From: Caulobacter sp. FWC2
Lineage (GTDB): Bacteria > Pseudomonadota > Alphaproteobacteria > Caulobacterales > Caulobacteraceae
Direction of reading: 5' to 3'
Assembly (NCBI RefSeq): GCF_002742625.1
Contig: NZ_PEBF01000001.1
Span: forward strand, 3,100,001 to 3,164,000
Length of the DNA stretch: 64,000 nucleotides
The notes under the pieces were generated by a model. The model saw only the letters and a list, made by a program, of their open reading frames with translations. It was not told where the DNA came from and searched no databases. This document shows, one piece after another, positions 18,840 to 27,197 of this stretch. Every line of letters starts with the position of its first letter. Within the stretch, counting starts at the first letter, position 1. Made by a program: the position numbers and the translations under genes.

Positions 18840-21211
18840 TGGGGCAGCTCCGCCAGTTCTTGATCCTGCCGGGCGCGAAGGGCTTCGAACTCCGCCGTCA
18901 CGGCACCTTGCCAAGCGATCATGCCCTCAGCCAGCCGAGCGCGCCAAACCTTGTCGTTCCGGATCACCACCGGCCGCACCCGCCGGGCCGCCGCAATGCC
19001 TGTCGTCGGCGCGCCCGCATCCAACACCCGTCCGGGCACATCCATAACCTCAACCTCGGCTGAGCCCGACAAGATGAGGGCGTCGACATCCCACTGGTCG
19101 GGGTGGGTCCAGACCGCGATCGGTTGATGGCCCACCCACTGACAGCCCGATCCGAGCGCCACGGCACCATGACCGAACATCAGATTACCGCGCTCAACCA
19201 GGGCCGGCGCGAGGGGCTCGCCGTGGTGGGTCGCCAGGATCATCAGCAGCGCGGCCGCAAGCTGCGGAAGGTGAGCATGGTCACCGCTCCATGGCGTCGG
19301 TTCACGCTGCTCGACGTTGGCCAGCCAGCGCAAGAAATCGGCCAGGAGCTGCGGGTTGGCCGCAAGCGCCACCTTCCAAGCGGCCCAAGTTGGGCCGATC
19401 GCCGTCGCGATCGTCGCATGAATTGGGCCCAGAGTCGCGCAGGAGTGGCTCGTCAACGCGAGTTGGAGGGCACCGTCCAGTAGACGGAGCAGGCAGCTGT
19501 CAACGGCTTGGCTGAGGCCTGCCACGTTGGACGGAGCGGGATGCCAATGCGACAGCACCGCTGACGTCGCCGAAGCGATGTTCGGCACCACCGTGCGCCA
19601 GTCCGCGACTGTCTCTGGACTCGCTGAGAGCAAGATCCGCCCGCTGCTTGCCAGGGCCAGCCGGGCGATATTGGCCCATTGCGGCGTATCCTTGGGCGGT
19701 GCGTTGAACTGCACGGTAAAAGTCGTCGTAAGGCGTTCGCACTGATCGGCGACATCGAGCAGGCTTCGGCTCCCCTGTTCGGTTGCCACGTGGGCCGCGG
19801 GATCGACGCCCAGGGTCAAGATAGCCCGCTCGGCGGAAACGGTCGCTTTCAGGGCCGGCCGCGCGGCGTGATCTTCGAGGTGGTTGATGCGCAGATCTTG
19901 GAACAGATCGTAAGTCTCTGCGGCGAGAACCGGCGGCGCGGCCAGTTCGGGTTTGGCCTTTAGAAGATCGGTGACATGGAGGCGATAGGCCCCCAAATGG
20001 TCGCCGGCTGGCTGATAGCGCAGGTTGCGGTTGGGGCCGTGCCTGAGAATGACGGTCTGGAACGACGCCGTCAGGGGCTTGCCGGAGACCGAAACCCCCT
20101 CCAACTGGAAATGCCCCGCGTGCCCCGTCACGTCTGTGACCTTCCCGGCGCTCCGCGCAACCGGCCGACCGGCCGACCGGGCCGCCTCAAGCACGGCGAA
20201 CGCCATGACCTGATTGAGCTGCGCCGCCTGACCCGCTGCCAAGAGCGGGCCAACGCTGTTAATTGTCACTTGCCGGTCGGTGCGAAGGCGGCGCCCCAAG
20301 CGATCGATGACGCTTCGATCCGTCAATAGCGGCAGCAAATGTGTCGTGAAGGCCGGTTCAAGATCGGCGCCGGAGAGGACGCCGGTACACGCCGCGTTCG
20401 TGCCGGCGCGCAAGGCGTCGTCTTGAAAATAATCCAGGAACCCGCGGGTAAAGGCGACGTGTTCAAAGTCCTCGATCAGCAGATTGAGGAGGTCGGTCAG
20501 CCCACCATCTCCGTTTCCGCTGACAATATAGGTGGCTGGGCTAATGGCCTCCGCCGCCGCCGATCCCGTGGAGTTCTGCTTCCAGTAGTGAAGGGGAACC
20601 GCCGTGCCGCAAGGAATCTCATCGCCGAAACCCATCGCCAGAACTACGCGATCGAAGGTGCGCCCAATGGCGCCATTGTTCGATTGAAGTGTGAGGCGCC
20701 ATCTCGCCCCCTCCTTCTCGACAGCGGTCAAGCGGTGTTCCGGGTGGAACACGAGGGTATTCAAACGCGTCTCCGCTGCCGCGAAGTCCGCCTTCAGTTG
20801 GGCGCAGACAACACCGCCGTTGTTCGCAGACCAGTCGAGAATAGGCAGCCCGGCGCGGTCCCCTAGCGATCCCAACGCAGGCCACTCGTAGATGTGGGGG
20901 TGCAGCAGCCGCGGCGACGCGCTCTGCAGCTGTAGGATCGACGTCGCCGGATCGTACAAGGCCACCTCATAACCAAGCAGCGCCAACGCTAGGGCGGCTG
21001 TTACGCCGGCGGCGCCCGCGCCAACCACTGCGACGTGGTCGGTCGACTTGAAGCGGCCAGGTTGGGCTAGAGCGTGTGCAAAGCGCAGGGCCCGAACCTG
21101 CTGGGAATAGAAGGTAATTCGGCGATCAAAGGCCCCAATGAAATGGAGACCCGGGTCCTGAGGGCTGCCCGATAGAGCGAACCAATCATCATAGTCCGAC
21201 TGATGTACCAT
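18836..21211 (-). CDS. FAD/NAD(P)-Rossmann protein, third component of ABC-3C
   Basis: A 791-residue protein. Residues about 58-90 form a classical dinucleotide-binding Rossmann start (VAVVGAGAAG at 61-70, ending in an acidic ...VALYDP), as in FAD-dependent oxidoreductases. A second glycine-rich strand (YIVSGNGDGG) lies near residue 230, as in two-dinucleotide-binding-domain flavoproteins. The C-terminal half (about 480-791) is not a known oxidoreductase part and probably docks to the ATPase/middle component. It is the first gene of a three-gene operon with 4-base overlaps to the next. A flavoenzyme-like effector in this position is unusual. The expected biochemical output is unknown, with cofactor sensing or an oxidative effector being the obvious options. 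Confidence 0.75.
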   Translation of the reverse strand: MVHQSDYDDWFALSGSPQDPGLHFIGAFDRRITFYSQQVRALRFAHALAQPGRFKSTDHVAVVGAGAAGVTAALALALLGYEVALYDPATSILQLQSASPRLLHPHIYEWPALGSLGDRAGLPILDWSANNGGVVCAQLKADFAAAETRLNTLVFHPEHRLTAVEKEGARWRLTLQSNNGAIGRTFDRVVLAMGFGDEIPCGTAVPLHYWKQNSTGSAAAEAISPATYIVSGNGDGGLTDLLNLLIEDFEHVAFTRGFLDYFQDDALRAGTNAACTGVLSGADLEPAFTTHLLPLLTDRSVIDRLGRRLRTDRQVTINSVGPLLAAGQAAQLNQVMAFAVLEAARSAGRPVARSAGKVTDVTGHAGHFQLEGVSVSGKPLTASFQTVILRHGPNRNLRYQPAGDHLGAYRLHVTDLLKAKPELAAPPVLAAETYDLFQDLRINHLEDHAARPALKATVSAERAILTLGVDPAAHVATEQGSRSLLDVADQCERLTTTFTVQFNAPPKDTPQWANIARLALASSGRILLSASPETVADWRTVVPNIASATSAVLSHWHPAPSNVAGLSQAVDSCLLRLLDGALQLALTSHSCATLGPIHATIATAIGPTWAAWKVALAANPQLLADFLRWLANVEQREPTPWSGDHAHLPQLAAALLMILATHHGEPLAPALVERGNLMFGHGAVALGSGCQWVGHQPIAVWTHPDQWDVDALILSGSAEVEVMDVPGRVLDAGAPTTGIAAARRVRPVVIRNDKVWRARLAEGMIAWQGAVTAEFEALRARQDQELAELPQ

Positions 21212-21637
21212 CTGCGCTCTTGAGGGATCACACTAGGAGGCGCCGACAATCGCGCGTCGAGGTGGTTCGAGTCGGAAACTTAACCAATAGGAGACTGGAT
21301 ACAAGCTCGGTCACTCAACGACTGCTGGGGCCGCCTGCCCCTCCGGGACTTCTGACCACAAGAGCTCGCACGGCCAAACGCCTAAATTAGCAACGAACCT
21401 CCCTGCTCATCGCAAGGCCGGCGCCACCGGCCGCCAACGAGCGGACCTTCCCAAGTTCAGCAATGAGTCATGAACAGCCTAAGTCGTGACGATCAGTGTT
21501 CCGGCCGGCCGCGTCAGCGATCGTCACCCGAATGGGCCGAGACCGCGCAGCGGGCTCGGCGGCGGCCGGCGCGGCTTGCCGCGTCCGGCGCCGTAGAGCG
21601 CGGTCGCGCGCGCAGCGCGCGAGACGCCCAGCTCTGA
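21212..21637. other. Gene-free region with one inverted repeat
   Basis: A stretch of 426 bases between the ABC-3C operon start and the first XRE gene. It should hold the operon promoter near 21230. A perfect 9-base inverted repeat (GTGACGATC at 21486-21494, GATCGTCAC at 21519-21527) may be an operator or weak terminator of the XRE gene. No credible gene was found. Confidence 0.4.
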
Positions 21638-21853
21638 CTAGCGGTCCTTGCGCCGGACAAGCTCCGCCTCGGTCACTGCCAACGCGGCGGCCAGTCGCTC
21701 GAGGACCCGCAAGCTAATGTTGCGCTTCCCGTTTTCGATGCCAGACAGATACGTCGTATGAATCTCGGCGATATGGGCGAGCTCGTCCTGCGGGACGCCA
21801 CGCGCCTCCCGCACGGCGCGAATATTCGCCCCTACGACCACTCGGAGATCCAT
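21638..21853 (-). CDS. XRE-family regulator (copy A), controller-like
   Basis: A 71-residue single-domain helix-turn-helix protein. The fold covers nearly the entire chain (REARGVPQDELAHIAEIH, then TYLSGIENGKRNIS), as in restriction-modification controller (C) proteins and small phage-type repressors. It is a close paralogue of the neighbour at 21946-22155. A 22-bp element identical to one upstream of that neighbour lies 33 bases before its start. No methylase or restriction gene is adjacent. Its natural target is presumably its own promoter and perhaps the ABC-3C operon. Confidence 0.8.
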   Translation of the reverse strand: MDLRVVVGANIRAVREARGVPQDELAHIAEIHTTYLSGIENGKRNISLRVLERLAAALAVTEAELVRRKDR

Positions 21854-21885
21854 GCTCCGATGGCGCGCTATCCGAGCGCAATGCG

Positions 21886-21907
21886 GAATAGACTATGAGT
21901 AAAGTGG
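21886..21907 (-). promoter_or_regulatory. Repeated 22-bp operator/promoter element (copy 1)
   Basis: The element GAATAGACTATGAGTAAAGTGG occurs exactly here and at 22188-22209, each time just upstream of a paralogous XRE gene on the minus strand. It contains the dyad ACT-ATG-AGT and an adjacent AAGT/ACTT pattern, which resembles controller-protein boxes (ACT...AGT). Most likely it is the autoregulatory operator overlapping the promoter. Confidence 0.55.
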
Positions 21908-21945
21908 GAATAAAAGCTGCAGGACCCTTTTGAACGATCCGCCGG

Positions 21946-22155
21946 CTACCGTCGGATCACTAAATCGGTCTCTGGCACCCTAAGAGCGAGGGCTAGGCGC
22001 TCAAGCACGTTCATGCTGATATTTCTTTTGCCTGTCTCAACACCTGAAAGATAGGTCACGTGGATACCTGCCAAGTGTGCGAGTTCGTCCTGCGGAAGGC
22101 CCCTCGCCTCCCGCAGGGCGCGAACGTTCGCTCCCACCACGGCTAGAAAATCCAT
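21946..22155 (-). CDS. XRE-family regulator (copy B), controller-like
   Basis: A 69-residue helix-turn-helix protein, start ATG 22155 (MDFLAVVGANVRAL). It is very similar to the copy at 21638-21853 in both the recognition helix region (HVTYLSGVETGKRNIS) and the flanks, so one arose by duplication. It is divergent from the sigma factor gene that starts at 22288. The shared 22-bp element lies in the interval between them. Whether it controls the lasso cluster or only itself cannot be told. Confidence 0.8.
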   Translation of the reverse strand: MDFLAVVGANVRALREARGLPQDELAHLAGIHVTYLSGVETGKRNISMNVLERLALALRVPETDLVIRR

Positions 22156-22187
22156 GCCGTGAAGGCGCACGGTCGATGCTGGACAGT

Positions 22188-22209
22188 GAATAGACTATGA
22201 GTAAAGTGG
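22188..22209 (-). promoter_or_regulatory. Repeated 22-bp operator/promoter element (copy 2)
   Basis: An exact second copy of the element at 21886-21907, again 33 bases upstream of an XRE start. Because it lies between the XRE gene and the divergent sigma factor gene, a bound repressor here could also affect the sigma gene. Confidence 0.55.
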
Positions 22210-22287
22210 AAAAATATCGTCGTGCGTCCGCGACGTCCACGCGGGCACGGCTCGATCCGGATTCCGTCCCGCCCCCATCGGCTTGGA

Positions 22288-22821
22288 ATGCGGCTTATGC
22301 CCCCGCTCAACGCTCAGATCATCGTCCCCGACGACGACCCGCCCCCTGCCCCGCCGGCCCCGCCCCTGGCCGCTGAGTACCTGCGCCATCGCGCCTGGCT
22401 GACCTCGGTGCTGACCCTGCGCTATGGCCGCGAGGACGCCGCCGACATCGCCCAGGACACTTATCTGCGGGTGCATGCCTACGTCCCCTCGGCCCCGATC
22501 CGCCGCCCTCGGTCGCTGCTGATGCGCATCGCCCTGAACCTGGCGTCCAACCGCCACCGCAAAGCGGCCTGGGAGCACGTCACCGATCCCCAGGATCCTT
22601 GCCTTGACCGGCGTACCACCGAGGGCGACCAGGACGCGGCGGCCATTTTTGCGGAGATGCTGCTCGCCTTACCGTCAAAGTTGCGCGATGTTTTCGTTCA
22701 GGCGCACGTCGAAGGCAAAAGCTACGAGGAGATCGCGCGGACGTGCGGGATCTCGCTCGGCGCGGTGGAAAAGCGAATGAGGCAGGCGGTCGCCAGATGC
22801 GATGCGTTCATCGGGAGCTAG
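22288..22821 (+). CDS. FecI-like ECF sigma factor
   Basis: A protein of about 177 residues with sigma-70 region 2 (LTLRYGREDAADIAQDTYLRV) and region 4 (LPSKLRDVFVQAHVEGKSYEEIA, then AVEKRMRQAV). Region 3 is absent, as in extracytoplasmic-function sigma factors of the FecI group. The ATG at 22297 is an alternative start; upstream residues are arginine/proline-rich and unlikely. It is followed 12 bases later by a FecR anti-sigma and then a TonB receptor with a signalling domain. In such sets the sigma factor is released when the receptor binds its ligand and then drives the receptor gene. Here the presumed ligand is the lasso peptide. Confidence 0.85.
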   Translation: MRLMPPLNAQIIVPDDDPPPAPPAPPLAAEYLRHRAWLTSVLTLRYGREDAADIAQDTYLRVHAYVPSAPIRRPRSLLMRIALNLASNRHRKAAWEHVTDPQDPCLDRRTTEGDQDAAAIFAEMLLALPSKLRDVFVQAHVEGKSYEEIARTCGISLGAVEKRMRQAVARCDAFIGS

Positions 22822-22833
22822 GCGGATCACGCC

Positions 22834-23889
22834 ATGAGCGATAACCGGACCCGGAACCCCACGCAGGCCCAGCCCAGCGCGCCGACGCGCGAGCAGCAGC
22901 AGCGCGCGCGCGACGAGGCCGCCGCCTGGTACGCCAAGATGCGCGGTCCGAGGATCAGCCACCGCGAGGTGACGGACTTCTACGCCTGGCGCGAGGACAG
23001 CCTCAACGACGCGGCCTATGGCCGAATCGAAGCCCTGACCGCCGGGGTGCGCGTCCATGCCGGCGATCCTCGGCTACAGGCGATCGCCCAGGCGGCCAAT
23101 GATCGCCGCGCCGCCTCGGCCCCGCTCGCGTGGCTGCGGCGCGGCGCCACGCCGTGGATCACCGGCATGGCCGTGGCGGCCGCGGTGGTGGTCGGCGCCG
23201 TGACCCTCGTCCATCCCTTCGGCCAGACCTACCGCACGGGCGTGGGCGAACACCGGCTGGTGGCCCTGGCCGACGGCTCGACGATCGATCTCAACACCGA
23301 CAGCGTCGTCCGGGTGCGGCTGACGCGGGAGCGGCGCGCGATCAGCCTGGACAAGGGCCAGGCCTTGTTCGCCGTGGCCCACGACGCCGCGCGCCCGTTC
23401 ATCGTCACGGCCGGCGACACCGCCGTGCGGGCGGTGGGCACCCGGTTCGAAGTCTACAGGACCGGCGCGGTGGTGCGGGTCACCCTGGCCGAGGGCAAGG
23501 TGCAGGTGACGCAAGGCAACGCCCCCTCCCCGACGATGATGCGCGCCGGGACCCGCCTGGACGTGGGCGGCAAAGCCCCTGCCCGGCCCGTCGCCGTCGA
23601 TGTCGCCGCCGCCACCGGCTGGACGGACGGACGCCTGACCTTCCAGGACACGCCGCTGGCCCAAGCGGTGGCCGAGGCCAACCGCTACAGCCGCAAGAAG
23701 GTGGCGCTGGGTCCGGGCGCCCCGGCCGACGAGCGGGTGACGGCGATCTTCAATGCCGGCGACACCACCGCCTTCGTCGACGGCGTCAGCAAGCTGCTGG
23801 ACCTGAAGAGCGCCATCCGCGCCGACGGCACGATCGAGCTGACCGGCCTGGAGCGGCCTGTCGCCGCGCCGGTCGCGCCGGAGTCCTGA
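22834..23889 (+). CDS. FecR-family anti-sigma / periplasmic sensor
   Basis: A 351-residue single-pass membrane protein. Residues 20-75 are the cytoplasmic FecR N-terminal (DUF4880) domain (AWYAKMRGPRISHREVTDFYAW). A transmembrane helix lies at about 108-126 (WITGMAVAAAVVVGAVTLV). The periplasmic FecR domain follows (YRTGVGEHRLVALADGSTIDLN), and the C-terminus has an STN-like DUF4974 segment (LTFQDTPLAQAVAEANRYS). It holds FecI inactive until the TonB receptor signals. It lies 12 bases after the sigma gene. It probably reports peptide uptake to the cell. Confidence 0.88.
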   Translation: MSDNRTRNPTQAQPSAPTREQQQRARDEAAAWYAKMRGPRISHREVTDFYAWREDSLNDAAYGRIEALTAGVRVHAGDPRLQAIAQAANDRRAASAPLAWLRRGATPWITGMAVAAAVVVGAVTLVHPFGQTYRTGVGEHRLVALADGSTIDLNTDSVVRVRLTRERRAISLDKGQALFAVAHDAARPFIVTAGDTAVRAVGTRFEVYRTGAVVRVTLAEGKVQVTQGNAPSPTMMRAGTRLDVGGKAPARPVAVDVAAATGWTDGRLTFQDTPLAQAVAEANRYSRKKVALGPGAPADERVTAIFNAGDTTAFVDGVSKLLDLKSAIRADGTIELTGLERPVAAPVAPES

Positions 23890-23914
23890 TCCCTTTTCGA
23901 TTCCACGCCCAGAG

Positions 23915-23937
23915 CGTCCACGCGCCCTGCGTGGACG
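23915..23937 (+). terminator. Hairpin after fecR-like gene
   Basis: A perfect 9-base inverted repeat (CGTCCACGC / GCGTGGACG) with a 5-base loop, 26 bases after the fecR stop. There is no T-run after it, so it is a weak terminator or attenuator at best. It separates the sigma/anti-sigma pair from the receptor gene. Confidence 0.4.
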
Positions 23938-24100
23938 GCGCCGGTTCACGTCGACTTTCGGCGTTCGCCGACCACCGTCATATTTTTTTCACAGGCCGGT
24001 AAGGTCAGCCGCCCCCTGGCGGGTCTCCACTGTAGGCGCCCGAGAAAAAGCGTTCGTCACCTTGGCGAACCCGGCGCGCCCTTGGGGGATTATCGCCGTC

Positions 24101-27100
24101 ATGGTTGAGTCGCTTCGTCGGGGCCTCTTGGGCCTTTCTCTTCTGGCCCTGACCACCGGCGTCGCCGGTCACGTCCACGCCGCCCAGGCGCCGTCGGCGC
24201 AGTCGCCCGCCGTGGCGGTGCGCACGCCGAAGGGGCCGCTGAAAGACGCCTTGCTGGAACTGGGCCGCCAGACCGGCGTCCAGATCATCTTCGCCAGCCG
24301 GGCGGTGGAGGGTCGCCAGGCCCCCGCGCTCGACGGCGCCTTCAGCGTCGAGGCGGCGCTCGCCCGCCTGCTGGCGGGCAGCGACCTGGAGGCGCAACGC
24401 GCCGGCCCGTCCTTGCTGGTCATCCGGCCGCGCGCCGGCCTGACGCCGACCTCGGCCATCGCGTCGCCCGCATCGGATCTGCTGGCCTCGCCAACGCCTG
24501 AACCCTTAACGGCGGCCCCGCCCGTCCAGGCGAGCGACAGCGCCACGATGCTGTCGGAGGTCGTGGTCGGCAGCCGCATCCGAGGCGTCAAGGACACCGC
24601 CTCACCGGTCGTCGTCCTAGGCCGTGAGGAGATCGACCGGGCCGGCTACGCCAGTGTCGCCGAAGCCCTGACCTCCCTGCCGCAGGCCTCGGGCGGAAGC
24701 GCCAGCGAGGACAGCCTGGCCACCGGGGCCGATTCCAACTTCAACAACACCATGCGCGGCACGGGCGTGGACCTGCGGGGCCTCGGCGCGGACGCCACGC
24801 TGGTGCTGTTCAACGGCAAGCGCCTGGCCGGCGCGGGCCTCTATGGCGACTTCTCCGACATCTCGTCCATTCCGTACGCCGCCATCGGTCGGGTCGAGGT
24901 GCTGCTGGACGGGGCCTCGGCGCTTTATGGCTCCGACGCCGTCGGCGGGGTGGTCGACATGCGCCTGCGCACGGACCTCGACGGCGGCGAGACCCGGCTT
25001 TCGACCGGCGCGGCGACCCAGGGCGGCTACGCGCGGTACCTGGCCAGCCAGGCGTTCGGCAAGACCTGGTCCGGCGGCCACATCCTGGCCGCCTACGAGT
25101 ACACCCGCAACGACGCCCTGCACGGCCTGGACCGGGACTACACCGGCAACGCCGACCTGCGCCCTTGGGGCGGCACGGACCGACGCAGCGCCGTCGCGGC
25201 CCAACCCGCCAACATCCTGCGGCTCAATTCGGCGGGCGCCTATGTCTCGACCTACGCTGTTCCGGCCGGCCAGAACGGCGTGGGCCTGAAGCCGAGCGAT
25301 TTCATCCTCGGCACGGTCAACTATCAGAACCAGAAAGCGGCCTATGACGTGATCCCGCGCTCCAGCCGCCACAGCGCGGTGGTCTCGGTCGCCCAGTCCG
25401 CCGGCCCGGTGGAGCTGTCGGGGGATTTCCGGTTCGCCCATCGCGAGATCTTCGCGCGCAACGTGGCGCCGACCACCGCACTGATCCTCAACGCGGCCAA
25501 CCCCTACTATGTCTCGCCCACCGGCCAGGCGTCCGAACGGATCGCCTATTCGTTCCTGAACGAGCGCGGCGGGGTGAAGAACTGGGGCACCTCGGAGAGC
25601 CTGGGCGCGGCGCTCGGCGCCAAGACCCGACTGGGGGACTGGACCGCCGACCTGTCGGGGACCTACGCCCAGGAACTGGGGATCAGCCGCACGCGCGGCC
25701 AGATCAACGCCACCAACCTCAGCGAGGCCGCGGGCCTCACCGCCGACAATCCGCTGACGTCGTTCAGCGCCGCCCGGGACGGCTATTTCAACCCCTATAT
25801 CGGGGCGGGCTATTCCAACCCGGCCGCCGTGCTCGACTTCATCCTGTCGGGTTGGGACCTGACCAAGACCCGCAGCGAGTTCAAGTCGGCCAATCTCGAC
25901 TTCGAGGGCCCGCTCCTGCGACTGCCCGGCGGCACGCTGCGGCTGGCGGTCGGCGGCCAGGTTCGCCGCGAGGAAGTGCGCACGGGCGGCGCGCGGCTGC
26001 TGTCGGGGTCCGCGCCCTTCGAGAAGGCCACGACCCGCTACAGCCGCGACGTCAAGGCCGTCTATGCCGAGCTGAACGCGCCCCTGGTCGGCCCCGACAA
26101 CGCCCTGCCCCTGGTCGAACGCCTGGAGCTGTCGCTGGCCGGACGGATCGAGGACTATGACGACACCGGCTCGACCCGCAATCCCAAGGTCGGGTTGATC
26201 TGGGCGCCCAGCAAAACCCTGACCTTCAAGGCCAGCTACGGCACGTCATTCCGGGCGCCGTCGCTCTACGAGCTGCATCTGCCCTACACGATCACCCCGA
26301 TCCCGGTGACCTATCAGGGCGGCCTGTTGCCGGCCCTCGTCTATCAGGGCGGCAATCCCGACCTCAAGCCGGAGACCGCCACGTCGTGGACGGCGGGGCT
26401 CAGCTACAGCCCGGCCGCCGCGCCCGAGCTGACCGTCGGCCTCAACGTCTACCGGACCCTGTTCAAGAACCGGGTCGGCCAGCCGGTGGTGATCAACCAG
26501 GCCCTGACCTCGGACGAATATGCCGCGTTCCGCACCCGCGTCAGCCCGGCGACCAATCCCGCCGACCGCGCAAAGGTCCTGGCGGTGATCGCCGACCCCA
26601 ATGCGTCGGGAACCAACGCCTACGACGTCGACACCTATGGCGCGATCATCGACGCCCGCGAGGTCAACACCGGCAGCCTCGAGGTCGAGGGCCTGGACGC
26701 CACCGCCGGCTATAGGACGAGCCTTCGCGGCGACCCGCTGGTGCTCAACGCCAGCCTGTCGTGGCTGACCCACTACAAGCGCAAACTGACCCCGACCTCG
26801 GCCCACACCGAACTGGCTGGCCAGGCCGGCTATCCGGCCGACCTGCGCGGCCGGGTCTCGGCGACCTGGATCCATGGCCCCGTGTCGGTGACCACCGGGC
26901 TCAACCATGTCGGCGACAGCTACGCCGACACCGGCCGGCGGGTCCATCCCTGGACGACCTTCGACTTGCAGGGGCGCTGGCAAGGCAAGATCCTGGCGGT
27001 TGACGGCTTGGCGGTGACGCTGAACGTCCAGAACCTGTTCGATCAGGATCCGCCCTTCTACGACAACCCGCTGGCGGTCGGCTACGACCCGGTCAACGCC

Positions 27101-27148
27101 GACCCGCTCGGCCGTGTGATCAGCCTGACCCTGACCAAGGCCTGGTAG
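24101..27148 (+). CDS. TonB-dependent receptor with STN signalling domain (lasso locus)
   Basis: A protein of about 1015 residues. The start used is ATG 24101 (MVESLRRGLLGLSLLAL), which gives a clean signal peptide ending near Ala-Ala. Next comes a secretin/TonB N-terminal (STN) domain (about 40-105), used by FecA-type receptors to signal to FecR. The plug domain follows (about 145-265, SEVVVGSRIRGVK...), then a long 22-strand-type barrel ending in a terminal aromatic (TKAW). In lasso peptide loci of Caulobacteraceae and sphingomonads this receptor is thought to import the peptide. It sits between the sigma/anti-sigma genes and the isopeptidase gene. Confidence 0.9.
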   Translation: MVESLRRGLLGLSLLALTTGVAGHVHAAQAPSAQSPAVAVRTPKGPLKDALLELGRQTGVQIIFASRAVEGRQAPALDGAFSVEAALARLLAGSDLEAQRAGPSLLVIRPRAGLTPTSAIASPASDLLASPTPEPLTAAPPVQASDSATMLSEVVVGSRIRGVKDTASPVVVLGREEIDRAGYASVAEALTSLPQASGGSASEDSLATGADSNFNNTMRGTGVDLRGLGADATLVLFNGKRLAGAGLYGDFSDISSIPYAAIGRVEVLLDGASALYGSDAVGGVVDMRLRTDLDGGETRLSTGAATQGGYARYLASQAFGKTWSGGHILAAYEYTRNDALHGLDRDYTGNADLRPWGGTDRRSAVAAQPANILRLNSAGAYVSTYAVPAGQNGVGLKPSDFILGTVNYQNQKAAYDVIPRSSRHSAVVSVAQSAGPVELSGDFRFAHREIFARNVAPTTALILNAANPYYVSPTGQASERIAYSFLNERGGVKNWGTSESLGAALGAKTRLGDWTADLSGTYAQELGISRTRGQINATNLSEAAGLTADNPLTSFSAARDGYFNPYIGAGYSNPAAVLDFILSGWDLTKTRSEFKSANLDFEGPLLRLPGGTLRLAVGGQVRREEVRTGGARLLSGSAPFEKATTRYSRDVKAVYAELNAPLVGPDNALPLVERLELSLAGRIEDYDDTGSTRNPKVGLIWAPSKTLTFKASYGTSFRAPSLYELHLPYTITPIPVTYQGGLLPALVYQGGNPDLKPETATSWTAGLSYSPAAAPELTVGLNVYRTLFKNRVGQPVVINQALTSDEYAAFRTRVSPATNPADRAKVLAVIADPNASGTNAYDVDTYGAIIDAREVNTGSLEVEGLDATAGYRTSLRGDPLVLNASLSWLTHYKRKLTPTSAHTELAGQAGYPADLRGRVSATWIHGPVSVTTGLNHVGDSYADTGRRVHPWTTFDLQGRWQGKILAVDGLAVTLNVQNLFDQDPPFYDNPLAVGYDPVNADPLGRVISLTLTKAW

Positions 27149-27197
27149 GCGGGGGCTCAAGCCCCCCAACACCCCTTCCCATCCGGAGACCACACCC

